DNA of 64,000 bases from an uncultured bacterium (GCA_947175015.1 CAMWLE010000003.1:1-64000), one strand, 5' to 3'; shown: positions 10,375-19,791, counted from the stretch's first letter. Notes: generated by a model from the sequence alone, not told the origin. Translations and numbers: made by a program.

Positions 10375-11329
10375 TTTGCAGTTGCGTTGGAGGCTGTTCA
10401 AGAGAAAATATGCCAATACCACCGGGGTAAAGCATATCATTGTGAGGGTGGTCATGTATTTGTTGATATTGGGGCTTGCATTTGTGTTCCTTTATCCGTT
10501 CCTTTACATGATAACGACTTCTCTGATGTCCAATGCGGATTTGGACAGTTCCTCTGTTAATTGGATTCCTACGGAGATTAAGTTTGAGAATTATGCGATA
10601 GCGATGCAGTTGATGAACGGCCTTGACTATGCAAAGAATTCACTGTTTGTTACAGTTGCGACTTCCTTTGGGCATCTGATAGCATGTTCCTTTATTGGTT
10701 ACGGTTTTGCAAGGTATAATTTCCCGTTTAAGAAGGTGCTGTTCGGCTGTGTGCTTTTGTCATTTATTGTTCCGACACAGACAATTATTATTCCATTATA
10801 CCTGACATATTCCAATTTGGGTTGGCTGGATACTTATATACCGCTGATTGTGCCTACTTTCTTTGGCTTCGGTTTAAGAGGTGCCTTATATGTGTTCCTC
10901 TTCCGCCAGTTCTATCTGACAGTGCCCAGAAGCTTGGAAGAGGCGGCGAGAATTGACGGCTGCGGTTTCTTGATGACGTATTGGAGAATTGTATTCCCAT
11001 TGGCAAAGGCTACTCTGGTAGTGGCATTGGTGCTCTCAGTGGTATGGCACTGGAATGATTTCTATGAGTCCGGTCTCTATATCAGCAGCGCCAGCAAAGG
11101 ATTCCTTCCGCCAAGGATGAGTTTTATTATATCGGCGGCCTCAGCGCTTCCGGAGAAGCAGGCGGAGATGTTGCGAGCCCTGGGGTTGGATGACGGTGAG
11201 GATACTTTGAACAATGCGGTGGTTATGGCGGGTGCCATGGTGATCAGCGCCCCGGTGCTTGTGTTCTTTGCATTTGCCCAGAGGCAGTTCATGCAGGGTA
11301 TTGAGAGAACAGGTATTACAGGTGAATAA
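10316..11329 (+). CDS. ABC sugar importer permease, YtcP/MalG type (second importer)
   Basis: This is a MalG-type permease of 337 residues. A GTG start is supported by AGGAGGT at 10300-10306. This start makes the gene overlap the preceding permease by 59 bases, which is long. The first downstream ATG would begin inside the first membrane helix and is less likely. The N-terminus is basic and cytoplasmic. Six membrane helices follow, with the EAA loop as EAARIDGCGFLMTYW near residue 208. It is the last membrane subunit before the binding-protein gene. Confidence 0.87.
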   Translation: MSVSTEFSPSKKRQSALLTNLQLRWRLFKRKYANTTGVKHIIVRVVMYLLILGLAFVFLYPFLYMITTSLMSNADLDSSSVNWIPTEIKFENYAIAMQLMNGLDYAKNSLFVTVATSFGHLIACSFIGYGFARYNFPFKKVLFGCVLLSFIVPTQTIIIPLYLTYSNLGWLDTYIPLIVPTFFGFGLRGALYVFLFRQFYLTVPRSLEEAARIDGCGFLMTYWRIVFPLAKATLVVALVLSVVWHWNDFYESGLYISSASKGFLPPRMSFIISAASALPEKQAEMLRALGLDDGEDTLNNAVVMAGAMVISAPVLVFFAFAQRQFMQGIERTGITGE

Positions 11330-11340
11330 ATTCACACCAA

Positions 11341-11365
11341 AGAATGTCTGAAAATGCAGCATTCT
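11341..11365 (+). other. Intercistronic stem-loop before the binding-protein gene
   Basis: AGAATG and CATTCT pair, followed after a one-base bulge by CTG with CAG, around a six-base loop. There is no T-run, so it is not an ordinary terminator. Stem-loops between permease and binding-protein genes can stabilise the downstream mRNA so that the binding protein is made in excess; that role is inference here. Confidence 0.35.
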
Positions 11366-11458
11366 CTTAAGAGTATGGTAGCTGTGCGGAAGGGGAAGGC
11401 TTTCCCAGAAGCATTCCTTTTCTGCTGGTTATAAATTATTTAACACGGAGGTAAAAAA

Positions 11459-13390
11459 ATGAAAAAGAAGTTAGCAAGTAAAGTGATTGCCGGCGTATTG
11501 ACCTCTGCTATGGTTCTTGGCATGGCAGCATGCGGCAATGACAATCAGGGCAGCAGTTCTGACAACTCTTCAAACAGCAATCAGAGCAGCACGCCGAGCG
11601 GTTCTACAACCCCGGAAAATTCAGGTGATTCTTCTTCCGGAGAGACACCTTCATCAGGTGGTGATTCATCAGCACCTATGAGCATTTCCGTATCATTGCC
11701 CGGCAATAATACCTTGGCAGAAGAAGGTACAGATGAGCATTATTTGAAGCTTGTAGCAGACATTAATGCGTATACCAACATGGATGTAACCTATGATATC
11801 CGGGCAGAGGCTACTTATTCAGGCCAATTGGTGCTGCGTTATGCTGCGCAGGACGTGTCAGATGTTATGAGAATTTATACGGATGCCGTTTTCTGGTCAG
11901 CATGTGTGGGCGGCGGTACTTATACAGTGGATGAACCGCAGTTTGATGCAAACGGTGAGCCGATCATGGTAGATGACCTGGACGAAAACGGACAGCCCAA
12001 AAAGGATGAGAATGGCAATGTAATACAGGTACAACAGACAAAACCGGTAGAAGTTACCGTCAGTGATGGTCTGTTCTGGGATTTGACAGATTACATTGAT
12101 GATTATGACAACCTGGCAACGATTCCGGAGGCTACACGTGCGGCAGCTTCTTACAACGGCAGAATGTATTTCATTCCTCTTTCCAGGACATTGGCTCGTA
12201 ACGGTATGGGCTTTAGAAAGGATTGGTGCGAGAAGCTGAACCTTGCTTTCTGGAATAAGATAGAAGCAGGTGAAGCCCCTACATGGGATGATTTCTATGA
12301 TATGCTGTATGCGTTTACCTACAATGATCCTGATGGCAACGGTATCAATGATACCTGCGGTCTGCTGCTTGACCAGTGGATGGGCAAGGATATGTGGAAT
12401 AATGTTGGTGTATGGTTCGGCGCACCCAATGAGTGGGGAATTGACGAAAACGGAGATTTGGTTTACAAGTTGATGACCGACGAATACAAGGCAATGCTTA
12501 AGGCAGCTCGTCAGTTGTATCAGGATGGTTTGATCAATGATGGTTCACAGAGCGGTGTAACTCCCTGGTACGAAATTAAGCCGGGCAGCGCACGTAACCA
12601 GCTTCAGGAGAGCAGGGGGGGTGCAGGTATTCAGACATTGGATACTTTGCGTAAGGTTGAAACTACCTTCGAGACCAACGGAATCGCTGGTGCTACTGAA
12701 CAAGATCCTATTTGGTGGTTGAATGGCTATATTACAACAGAGGCAGGTAATTATGAAGCATACTGCTATCCTACAGATGGTTTCAGTGGTGGACTTGCAA
12801 TTACCAAGAAGAATATTCAGACGGAAGAGCAGCTTAGAAGAGTTCTTCAGTTCCTGAATGACATGAGCGATGGCGAAGCAATTAACCTGATTGAGTACGG
12901 CTGGGAAGGTGAAACCTACGAGATAGATGAGGATGGTTATGTTAAGCTGTGGCTTGAAGGTGATGAAGAGCAGAAGGCAAAATTGGAAGCAGCAGGCGTT
13001 GCTGACACGAAGTACAGAAATGGCTTCAATCAGATTATTTCTTACTTTACCGCAGAGGAGAACGAAAGACCTGTAACTACAGCACCTGCAACAGGCGCTA
13101 TTCAGATAAGAGAGCAGGCGTTGTATGACGCTGATATTCCTCTTACAGTACCTAACTATGGCGCTTCCTTCTATCAGACCAAGACTTATGTAAATGATGG
13201 TGCGGCACTTGACGCAATCATCTATGGTACTGATCAGTTGACAGAAGGTTCCAGAGGATGCCAGTTGGCATATATCATGGGTGAAATTGATGACGCAGGC
13301 CTTGAGGCAGCAATCAACCAGTGGTGGGCTGCAGGCGGCGAGCAGTGGACAAAGGAAATCAACGAAGCTTATCATGCAGCAGGCAACTAA
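11459..13390 (+). CDS. Lipoprotein solute-binding protein of the second ABC importer (LplA/YtcQ type)
   Basis: This is a 643-residue sugar-binding lipoprotein. The signal peptide ends in a lipobox (GMAAC) at about residues 21-26 and is followed by a Ser/Asn/Gly-rich linker typical of surface tethers. The mature part has features of the large LplA/YtcQ group, including a calcium-loop-like DPDGNGINDT segment near 280-290. An acidic repeat-like insert, rich in DENG, occurs near 165-195. It lies at the end of the importer operon with its own strong RBS (GGAGG) and a 130-base leader. A strong terminator follows about 105 bases after the stop. The substrate is inferred to be an oligosaccharide from pectin. 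Confidence 0.88.
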   Translation: MKKKLASKVIAGVLTSAMVLGMAACGNDNQGSSSDNSSNSNQSSTPSGSTTPENSGDSSSGETPSSGGDSSAPMSISVSLPGNNTLAEEGTDEHYLKLVADINAYTNMDVTYDIRAEATYSGQLVLRYAAQDVSDVMRIYTDAVFWSACVGGGTYTVDEPQFDANGEPIMVDDLDENGQPKKDENGNVIQVQQTKPVEVTVSDGLFWDLTDYIDDYDNLATIPEATRAAASYNGRMYFIPLSRTLARNGMGFRKDWCEKLNLAFWNKIEAGEAPTWDDFYDMLYAFTYNDPDGNGINDTCGLLLDQWMGKDMWNNVGVWFGAPNEWGIDENGDLVYKLMTDEYKAMLKAARQLYQDGLINDGSQSGVTPWYEIKPGSARNQLQESRGGAGIQTLDTLRKVETTFETNGIAGATEQDPIWWLNGYITTEAGNYEAYCYPTDGFSGGLAITKKNIQTEEQLRRVLQFLNDMSDGEAINLIEYGWEGETYEIDEDGYVKLWLEGDEEQKAKLEAAGVADTKYRNGFNQIISYFTAEENERPVTTAPATGAIQIREQALYDADIPLTVPNYGASFYQTKTYVNDGAALDAIIYGTDQLTEGSRGCQLAYIMGEIDDAGLEAAINQWWAAGGEQWTKEINEAYHAAGN

Positions 13391-13495
13391 TGTCCAGACC
13401 ATAATATCTGTGTGATGAAAAAGGTGTCAGAACCATGCAGATACGCTGGGAAGATTCTGTATGATGAGTCTGATGATAAACAGATAGAAAACAGG

Positions 13496-13524
13496 GGCGG
13501 CCGCACTAAAGTGCGGCCGCCTTT
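13496..13524 (+). terminator. Rho-independent terminator of the importer operon
   Basis: A perfect 11-base-pair GC-rich stem (GGCGGCCGCAC with GTGCGGCCGCC) around a TAAA loop is followed by CTTTGC and, a little later, a second T-rich run. It lies between the binding-protein gene and the next promoter. Confidence 0.8.
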
Positions 13525-13545
13525 GCAATTCATTTTTCTCAGGGG

Positions 13546-13574
13546 TTTACTTTTAAGGTGCTTTTTGCTATAAT
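13546..13574 (+). promoter_or_regulatory. Sigma-A-type promoter for the rhamnogalacturonan lyase unit
   Basis: TTTACT (13546-13551) and a perfect TATAAT (13569-13574) are separated by 17 bases, just downstream of the terminator and about 50 bases before the lyase start. No other clear promoter was seen before 34.5 kb, so this one may also read into the exopolysaccharide genes. Confidence 0.65.
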
Positions 13575-13623
13575 ATGATGTAAAAGAAGCGGCTTGAAAA
13601 GTAGTCCGAAAGGAAATGATAAG

Positions 13624-16050
13624 ATGAAGATTGAAATATGTAATATTGATAAAAAGGCTATAAAGATACAATGGGAGAGGACTGTGGATGCTGATAATTA
13701 TGCTGTGTATTGGGCAGATGCAGACACCCCTGATATGCAGTATAAAAAAATGGGAGAGACAAAGGATTGTGTTTACACCATACATAAGTCTACCCATATT
13801 CATCAATATATCTATGTGGAGGCCTTGAAGGATGCACAGCTTCTGGAAAAGAGCGAGATATTGAAGACACCTGTGCATTATCATCTGAATGAGCAGTTGG
13901 AAAAGTTAAATAGAGGTTTGATCGCAGTGAAGGTGAAGGAGGGCATTTTCCTGAGCTGGCGTATGTTTTTGGATGAGGTCAGCGGATATAATGCCACCGG
14001 AATGACAGGTACGGATTATGTGCTCTATCGAAATGGAGAAAAGGTAGCTCTTGTTACGGACAGTACCAATTACTTGGATACGCAAGGCGGAATGGAGGAT
14101 TCTTATAGTGTTGCAGCATACAGAGATGGTGTGGAGGCCGAACCCTGCGAGACGGTAAAGGCTTGGAGTACCGGTACAAATTATCTGGAGATTCCCATGC
14201 AGGTTCCGCAGGGAGGCGTGACGCCGGCAGGCCAGGCATATGAATATTCTGCAAATGATATGAGTATCGGCGATGTGGACGGGGATGGAGAGCTGGAGTA
14301 TTTTGTGAAATGGGATCCTTCCAATGCCCATGATGTATCTCATAAGGGATATACAGGAAATTGTTACATAGATTGTTATAAGCTTGACGGAAGGCTTCTA
14401 TGGCGTCTGGACATGGGTGTGAATATCCGGGCAGGCGCACATTATACACAGTTTATTGTATATGATTTCGATGGGGATGGTAAGGCGGAGATGTCTGTGA
14501 AGACAGCACCGGGTACCAAGATGACCAAGTATGACGAAAACGGAAATGTGATTTCTGAGAAATATATTACCATGCCGGAGGCAGATATTCAGGCAGGATA
14601 TTCCCATGAGGATAACTACGTGTGTTCGGCGGAAGATTATTATGAATATCTGGTAGAGCTGTTTGTGGGCTGGCAGGAGCACAGAGAAGTGAAAAACGGT
14701 CATTGGCCGGATACATTGGAAGAATGCTTCGGTATTCCCAAGAAGTATTCCTATCCTTTGTCTGATGAGGATGCCAGGAAACTGGTGGATTACTTTTTGG
14801 ATGTGTATGCGCCTTCCAGAAGTGAGAAGAATGATTTGCGGAAGTTTGAAGGATTTATTTTCAGAGGACCTGAGTATCTGACCATGTTTTCCGGAGCGGG
14901 GGAGGAGCTGGAGACAATATATTTCCCGGTGCCGAGGGAAGATGATGGCCTGATGTGGGGGGATTATTCCTGGTTCCGTATTGAACCATGTAATCGTGTG
15001 GACAGGTTCTTGTCAGGTGTGGGTTATCTGGATGGGGAGAGACCTTACCTGATTATCTGCAGAGGGTATTATACAAGGGCGACCATTACCGCATATGATT
15101 TCTTTGAGGGTAGACACAGGGAATATTTTAAGGTTGACAGCGGTTATGTGACTATGAGGAATCCTTTTGCACGTTCTGCTGAAGATGCGGAGCTTGGGAC
15201 AGATCCGGTGTATGGCTGTCTTGTAGGGCAGGGGGATCACAGTCTCTCGGTGGCTGATGTGGATGGAGATGGCTGTCATGAAATAATTTATGGTGCGGCT
15301 ACCATTGATCATGACGGCAGTGTATTATATTCCAGCGCCGATTTCATGCCGGACGGCAGTATGCAGTATTTGGGACATGGGGATTCGATGCATGTGGCAA
15401 ATATCAATCCTGATAAGCCGGGACTGGAAATTTTTAATGTATTTGAAGAGGGGAGCAGTGTACCTTATGGTTGGGCACTAAGGGATGCGGAGACAGGAAA
15501 GGTATTGTTTGGAGAACCTGCGGATAAGGATTTGGGCAGGTGTATGATCGGGGATATCTGTCCTGATGTGAGAGGACTTCAGGTATGGGCTGTTGGGGTG
15601 TATGACTGTAATGGAAAGCGGTTGGAGCATGTAAAGCAGCTTGGAACCAATGCAAGTATCCGTTGGGCTGCGGATTTGTCTACGCAGATTACGGATGGGG
15701 TTGATTATATCAATGAGAAGCATATTGGCTTGATTGCGGATCATACCCATGGTGTTATGTTACATCCGGAAGGCACTTCCACCAACAATGGGACAAAAGG
15801 AAATCCATGTTTGGTTGCAAATGTATTTGGTGATTTCAGAGAGCAGATTTTGCTGCGAACATCAGATAGTCGTGCAATCAGAATCTATACCAATACGGAA
15901 GTGACAAGCCATAAACTGTTTACATTGCTGCACGATACAACCTATCGTTGTGGTGTGGCATGGCAGAATAATTGTTATAACCAGCCTTGTTATACCAGTT
16001 TCTATTATGCAGGTGATATGGATTTTAAGAATGTATTGCGATATTTATAG
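13624..16050 (+). CDS. Rhamnogalacturonan lyase, polysaccharide lyase family 11, cytoplasmic
   Basis: This enzyme cleaves the rhamnose-galacturonate backbone of rhamnogalacturonan I by beta-elimination. The start chosen is ATG 13624, with AAAGGAAATG upstream, giving 808 residues; an earlier TTG is possible but has no good RBS. Short fibronectin-like segments occupy about 1-180. The PL11 beta-propeller follows, with repeated calcium-binding-like loops (GDVDGDGE, DFDGDGKAEM, DVDGDGCHE) and the family hallmark WDPSNAHDVSHKGYTGN. There is no signal peptide, so like Bacillus YesX it should act inside the cell on imported oligosaccharides, supplied by the importers upstream. The PqqD-like gene starts only 25 bases after its stop. 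Confidence 0.9.
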   Translation: MKIEICNIDKKAIKIQWERTVDADNYAVYWADADTPDMQYKKMGETKDCVYTIHKSTHIHQYIYVEALKDAQLLEKSEILKTPVHYHLNEQLEKLNRGLIAVKVKEGIFLSWRMFLDEVSGYNATGMTGTDYVLYRNGEKVALVTDSTNYLDTQGGMEDSYSVAAYRDGVEAEPCETVKAWSTGTNYLEIPMQVPQGGVTPAGQAYEYSANDMSIGDVDGDGELEYFVKWDPSNAHDVSHKGYTGNCYIDCYKLDGRLLWRLDMGVNIRAGAHYTQFIVYDFDGDGKAEMSVKTAPGTKMTKYDENGNVISEKYITMPEADIQAGYSHEDNYVCSAEDYYEYLVELFVGWQEHREVKNGHWPDTLEECFGIPKKYSYPLSDEDARKLVDYFLDVYAPSRSEKNDLRKFEGFIFRGPEYLTMFSGAGEELETIYFPVPREDDGLMWGDYSWFRIEPCNRVDRFLSGVGYLDGERPYLIICRGYYTRATITAYDFFEGRHREYFKVDSGYVTMRNPFARSAEDAELGTDPVYGCLVGQGDHSLSVADVDGDGCHEIIYGAATIDHDGSVLYSSADFMPDGSMQYLGHGDSMHVANINPDKPGLEIFNVFEEGSSVPYGWALRDAETGKVLFGEPADKDLGRCMIGDICPDVRGLQVWAVGVYDCNGKRLEHVKQLGTNASIRWAADLSTQITDGVDYINEKHIGLIADHTHGVMLHPEGTSTNNGTKGNPCLVANVFGDFREQILLRTSDSRAIRIYTNTEVTSHKLFTLLHDTTYRCGVAWQNNCYNQPCYTSFYYAGDMDFKNVLRYL

Positions 16051-16075
16051 GAAGTAATCAGGGAGAGTATAGGGG

Positions 16076-16354
16076 ATGACGAAGGTGGAACAAAGCAGAA
16101 AATCCAGATACCAGTTGCGTTATGCAGCCGGGGAGTATTGGATACTGGATATGGAGCAGGAAGGTGTCCCCTATAAAAATCCACTTTCTGTCAATGAGAT
16201 CGGTGCCGCTATTTGGAAAATGATGGAGCGGGGTATGGGGCAGGAAGAGATTGCAGATAATTTGTGCCTGGAGTATCAGGTCGAACGAAAGATTGTATTG
16301 GAGGATATCGGAAAATTCCAGAAGACGCTTCAGGAATTTGAGCGTTCCCTTTAG
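16076..16354 (+). CDS. PqqD-like small protein
   Basis: This 92-residue protein matches the PqqD fold. The conserved segments are LSVNEIGAAIWKMMERGM near the middle, then a helix-turn with EEIADNLCLEYQV. PqqD-like domains bind peptide substrates in cofactor and peptide pathways, but stand-alone copies also occur in bacterial capsule and exopolysaccharide loci, where the role is unclear. Here it begins a tight run of genes (12 bases to the epimerase-PelD fusion). No radical SAM or peptide-modifying enzyme is near, so a polysaccharide role is more likely than peptide maturation. That last point is inference. Confidence 0.75.
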   Translation: MTKVEQSRKSRYQLRYAAGEYWILDMEQEGVPYKNPLSVNEIGAAIWKMMERGMGQEEIADNLCLEYQVERKIVLEDIGKFQKTLQEFERSL

Positions 16355-16366
16355 GGAGGTAAGGGG

Positions 16367-18691
16367 ATGAATGTTTTTTTGGTTGGCGGCGCCGGGAGCC
16401 TTATAGATAACCTGATCATTAAATTGAATAAAGAAGGGCATCGGGTTTATCTTCTGACGGGGAACCGATATGCCAAACTTCCTTACCAGAAGGTATTTGA
16501 ACGTTACAACTTTACATATGATTGCAGTTGTCTGACGGAAATTTTTGATAGTGTAAATCCGGATCTGACCATTTTTATGGGGGCATATGATACGAATTTT
16601 AAGTGGCTGGATGAAGAGACGGATGCTGTCAAGTATTCGGCCAGTCTGATGAATATATTGATGGGATATGCCATGAAGAATAAGGGCAGGTTTCTCTATC
16701 TGTCTTCAGAACAGGTATATTCCGGTAATTATTCGGAGAATATTCGGGAGGCAGAGCCTACAACGCCTGCAGGATTGCGGGGAATGGCATTGGCGCAGGG
16801 AGAAGAGATGTGTGAAAGTTACCGGAAGAACCGGGGACTGGATATTGTGACACTGCGTATGGATCATCTCTATGGCATTCCCAAGACACGCAAAGATGTA
16901 GTGGATATTTGCAGCAAAATGTGTCTTGAGGTTCTGGAGAAGAAGGAAATTACAATTAAAGAAGACTGTTATTTCTCTATGCTTTATGAGACGGATGCCA
17001 TAGAATTTATTTATCGTGTGGCATCTTGTAGGGAGCATAAGAGTTCCTTATATAATATATCTTCCTCGCAAGTGATTTCCCAGCGTGACTTGGCAGAGAT
17101 TGTCTGGGACATTATGGGGGATGTAGATAATCATGTGACGTTCGCAAGAGAGGCGGATATGAAGCCTATGGATGCCTCTAAGCGAGTTCAGGACGGGGCA
17201 GATGGAACAAAAGCAGAAGCAGAGCCTTCCGCTGTGTCTTCTGAGAAGGAAGGGGAAGGCGTTTCAGAAAAGCCGTTTAAGTTATCCGAATCAGAAGGGG
17301 TTGAGCGGCGGGTGTTGTCCAATGCTTTGTATGATAGTGAGTTTGGGAATCCTTTCTTCTGCAAGATACCTGTCATAGTAAAAAAAATAGCGGCACAAAT
17401 GCAGAAGAACCGTTATGCATTCCTGTCAGGAGAAGAGGTTAAGCTTCCCTGGAAGGAGCGCATTCTGAAAAAAGCCGGATGGCTGTTCCGGGCAATGATT
17501 CCATTTGTGGAAAATTGTGTATTGTTTATTCCTTTCTTTATGCTAAATAATCGTGCGGTTGGCAGCGAGTATTTTGGTAAGTTGGATTTTTATTTGCTAT
17601 ATGTATTGCTTTTTGCTATTGTATATGGGCAGCAGCAGGCTACTTTTTCGGCTGTGTTGGCTGTGGCCGGATATTGTTTTCGGCAGATGTATGATCGTTC
17701 CGGTTTCGAGGTTATGCTGGATGCCAATACCTATATGTGGATTGCGCAGCTTTTTATTCTGGGGTTGGTAGTAGGATATATGAGAGACCAGATTGCCAAG
17801 CTGAAAAGGGAGAGCGAAGAGGAAAAGGATTACCTGTCCCTGCAGTTGAGCGATGTTCAGGATATTAACAGCAGTAATGTTCGTGTAAAGGATGCACTGG
17901 AGACTCAGATAGTGAATCAATATGACAGTGTAGGGAAGATTTACAGTATTACATCAGCATTGGATCAATATAGTCCGGAGGAAGTTTTGTTTTATGCGGC
18001 AGAAATGCTGGGAAAGTTGGTAAAGAGCAAGGACGTGGCCATTTATACGGTATCCAACGCATCTTATGCCCGCCTGTTTTCATCCACATCCAAAAAGGCA
18101 CGTATGCTGGGACATTCTATAAAATATACCCAGATGGGCGAAATGTCGGAAGCGTTGGCTAATCGGAAGGTTTTTATCAACAGGGAGATGAACCAGGAGT
18201 ATCCCTTGATGGCGCATGCTATTTATGATAATGATGATATGCAGATGATACTTATGGTATGGGGTATTCCTTGGGAGAGTATGACATTGGGGCAGGCAAA
18301 CCAGTTGGTGGTGATTAGTGCCCTGATACAGAATGCGGTTGTCAGGTCTAATAGATATATGTCTGCACTGGAAGATCAAAGGTATGTGGAAGATACACAG
18401 ACTTTGGAGACAAGTGCTTTCACTTCTCTGATGAACGCCTATCTGACAGCGCAGAGCAAGGGGCTTACGGAATGTACTGTACTGAAAGTAAAGGCAGAAC
18501 CAGAGAAATACAAGGAAGCAGGCAAGTTATTGATGGGCAAATTGCGTCAGACAGATTACATAGGTACACTTTCAGACGGCGGTCTCTATGCGCTGTTATC
18601 GAATACCAATATGCAGGATGCCCAGTTTGTAATAAAACGTTTTGCGGAGATTGGCTATGAAAGTCATATTGTGAAGGACGGGAGCGAATGA
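16367..18691 (+). CDS. pelD: Epimerase-like domain fused to PelD-type cyclic-di-GMP receptor
   Basis: This 774-residue fusion has four parts. Residues 1-290 resemble an NAD-dependent sugar epimerase with the nucleotide-binding start VFLVGGAGSLI, but the catalytic Tyr-x-x-x-Lys expected near 150 reads LRGMALAQGEE, so both key residues appear lost. A Glu/Ser/Lys-rich linker covers about 270-320. Several membrane helices lie at about 370-470, followed by a helical stalk and a GAF-like domain (about 530-660). The C-terminus (670-774) is a degenerate GGDEF domain: the active motif is replaced by SDGGL, but RxxD (R727, D730) just before it matches the cyclic-di-GMP inhibitory site used by PelD. PelD activates Pel synthesis when cyclic-di-GMP binds; that role is carried over by homology. 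ATGA overlap with the next gene. Confidence 0.8.
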   Translation: MNVFLVGGAGSLIDNLIIKLNKEGHRVYLLTGNRYAKLPYQKVFERYNFTYDCSCLTEIFDSVNPDLTIFMGAYDTNFKWLDEETDAVKYSASLMNILMGYAMKNKGRFLYLSSEQVYSGNYSENIREAEPTTPAGLRGMALAQGEEMCESYRKNRGLDIVTLRMDHLYGIPKTRKDVVDICSKMCLEVLEKKEITIKEDCYFSMLYETDAIEFIYRVASCREHKSSLYNISSSQVISQRDLAEIVWDIMGDVDNHVTFAREADMKPMDASKRVQDGADGTKAEAEPSAVSSEKEGEGVSEKPFKLSESEGVERRVLSNALYDSEFGNPFFCKIPVIVKKIAAQMQKNRYAFLSGEEVKLPWKERILKKAGWLFRAMIPFVENCVLFIPFFMLNNRAVGSEYFGKLDFYLLYVLLFAIVYGQQQATFSAVLAVAGYCFRQMYDRSGFEVMLDANTYMWIAQLFILGLVVGYMRDQIAKLKRESEEEKDYLSLQLSDVQDINSSNVRVKDALETQIVNQYDSVGKIYSITSALDQYSPEEVLFYAAEMLGKLVKSKDVAIYTVSNASYARLFSSTSKKARMLGHSIKYTQMGEMSEALANRKVFINREMNQEYPLMAHAIYDNDDMQMILMVWGIPWESMTLGQANQLVVISALIQNAVVRSNRYMSALEDQRYVEDTQTLETSAFTSLMNAYLTAQSKGLTECTVLKVKAEPEKYKEAGKLLMGKLRQTDYIGTLSDGGLYALLSNTNMQDAQFVIKRFAEIGYESHIVKDGSE

Positions 18692-19791
18692 CAGCGAAAC
18701 AGAGGATGTTTATAGTGCTATTAGCGCTGAATACGTTGATTGTTATCCTGTATCTGCTATGGAACCGGATCAAAGGGCGGACAGGCGGGAGTACGGAGCA
18801 GGAAGGCAGGAACAAAGAACCGGAAGGCGGGAGTAGAAAGCAGGAAAACAGGAAAAGTAAGCAGGAAGAACAGATACATAACTCGTCAGGTGACAGTGTA
18901 AAAGCGGGCGCTGAGAAGAAAGAAGAGAAACCAGCAGAGAAAACAGAAGAAAAAACCGGAACTGATAAGCGGAATGGTGTCTGGCTGCGGGCGGCGGTTA
19001 TGTTTTTCTGTCCGGTGATTGGACCGGGATTCTTCTTATTTTCACATGTTCTGTATCAATTGTTTTTTTCGGCGCCGGTGGATTTGGAAGATGTCATTTT
19101 CAGCAAGGAGCGTGTCAGAACTTTCCTGCATGCAGATGAGGACAGAGAACGTAATATCGTGCCATTGGAAGAGGCAATAGAGATTACAGATGCAGATGAA
19201 TTGCGAAACCTGATGATGAATGTAGTGCGTGGGGATATCAGTAAATCCCTTGCGTCCATTGCGTTGGCGTTGAACAGCGAGGATACGGAGACAGCTCATT
19301 ATGCGGCTTCGGTACTGCAGGATGCTTTAAATGATTTCAGATTTCATGTGCAGAAGCAGTCACAGAAGGTACTCTCGGAAGAGGAAGAGGATGTCAATCG
19401 GGTCAGCTATGCGGAAGCATTGATAGATTATATGAACCAGGTGTTAGAGCAGAAAGTTTTTACGGATATGGAGCAGAAGAGTTATGTGGATACGATGGAT
19501 AAGGTCTGCGGAGTGCTCTATGACAAAAGCAGAGAGCGCATGACAAGCGCTCAGTATGAGGCGATCAGTTTAAGGCTTCTGGAAGTAGAGGATTATGACA
19601 ACTGCAGAAAGTGGTGTGACCGCGCAGAATATCAGTATCCTAACACGTTGGCTACCTATACCTGTCAGTTGAAACTTTATTTTAACAGTGGGCAGAAAGA
19701 TAGATTTTTTGAAGTGATGGAGGCGTTGAAGCACTCTGCGGTGGTAATTGATAGTGAAACATTGGAATTAATTCGAGTATTTCAGAAGTAG
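18688..19791 (+). CDS. pelE: PelE-like membrane/TPR protein
   Basis: This 367-residue protein has one N-terminal membrane helix (7-25), a charged Lys/Glu/Gly linker (about 30-100), a second membrane segment (about 103-128) and a helical repeat region to the end that fits TPR-like packing. That architecture and its position between PelD and PelF identify it as PelE, a partner of PelD in the Pel synthase complex. Sequence conservation is weak, so the call leans on order and topology. It starts inside the stop of the previous gene. Confidence 0.7.
   Translation: MTAKQRMFIVLLALNTLIVILYLLWNRIKGRTGGSTEQEGRNKEPEGGSRKQENRKSKQEEQIHNSSGDSVKAGAEKKEEKPAEKTEEKTGTDKRNGVWLRAAVMFFCPVIGPGFFLFSHVLYQLFFSAPVDLEDVIFSKERVRTFLHADEDRERNIVPLEEAIEITDADELRNLMMNVVRGDISKSLASIALALNSEDTETAHYAASVLQDALNDFRFHVQKQSQKVLSEEEEDVNRVSYAEALIDYMNQVLEQKVFTDMEQKSYVDTMDKVCGVLYDKSRERMTSAQYEAISLRLLEVEDYDNCRKWCDRAEYQYPNTLATYTCQLKLYFNSGQKDRFFEVMEALKHSAVVIDSETLELIRVFQK

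Noticed and set aside
13496..13524. GC-rich palindrome as a recombination or operator site
   Set aside because: Position after the last operon gene and the T-rich sequence after it fit a transcription terminator better.
13624..16050. Secreted rhamnogalacturonan lyase
   Set aside because: No signal peptide is present from either possible start.
16367..17300. Epimerase domain as a separate gene upstream of pelD
   Set aside because: The frame is continuous, with no stop or internal RBS before the membrane part, so I treat it as a fusion.
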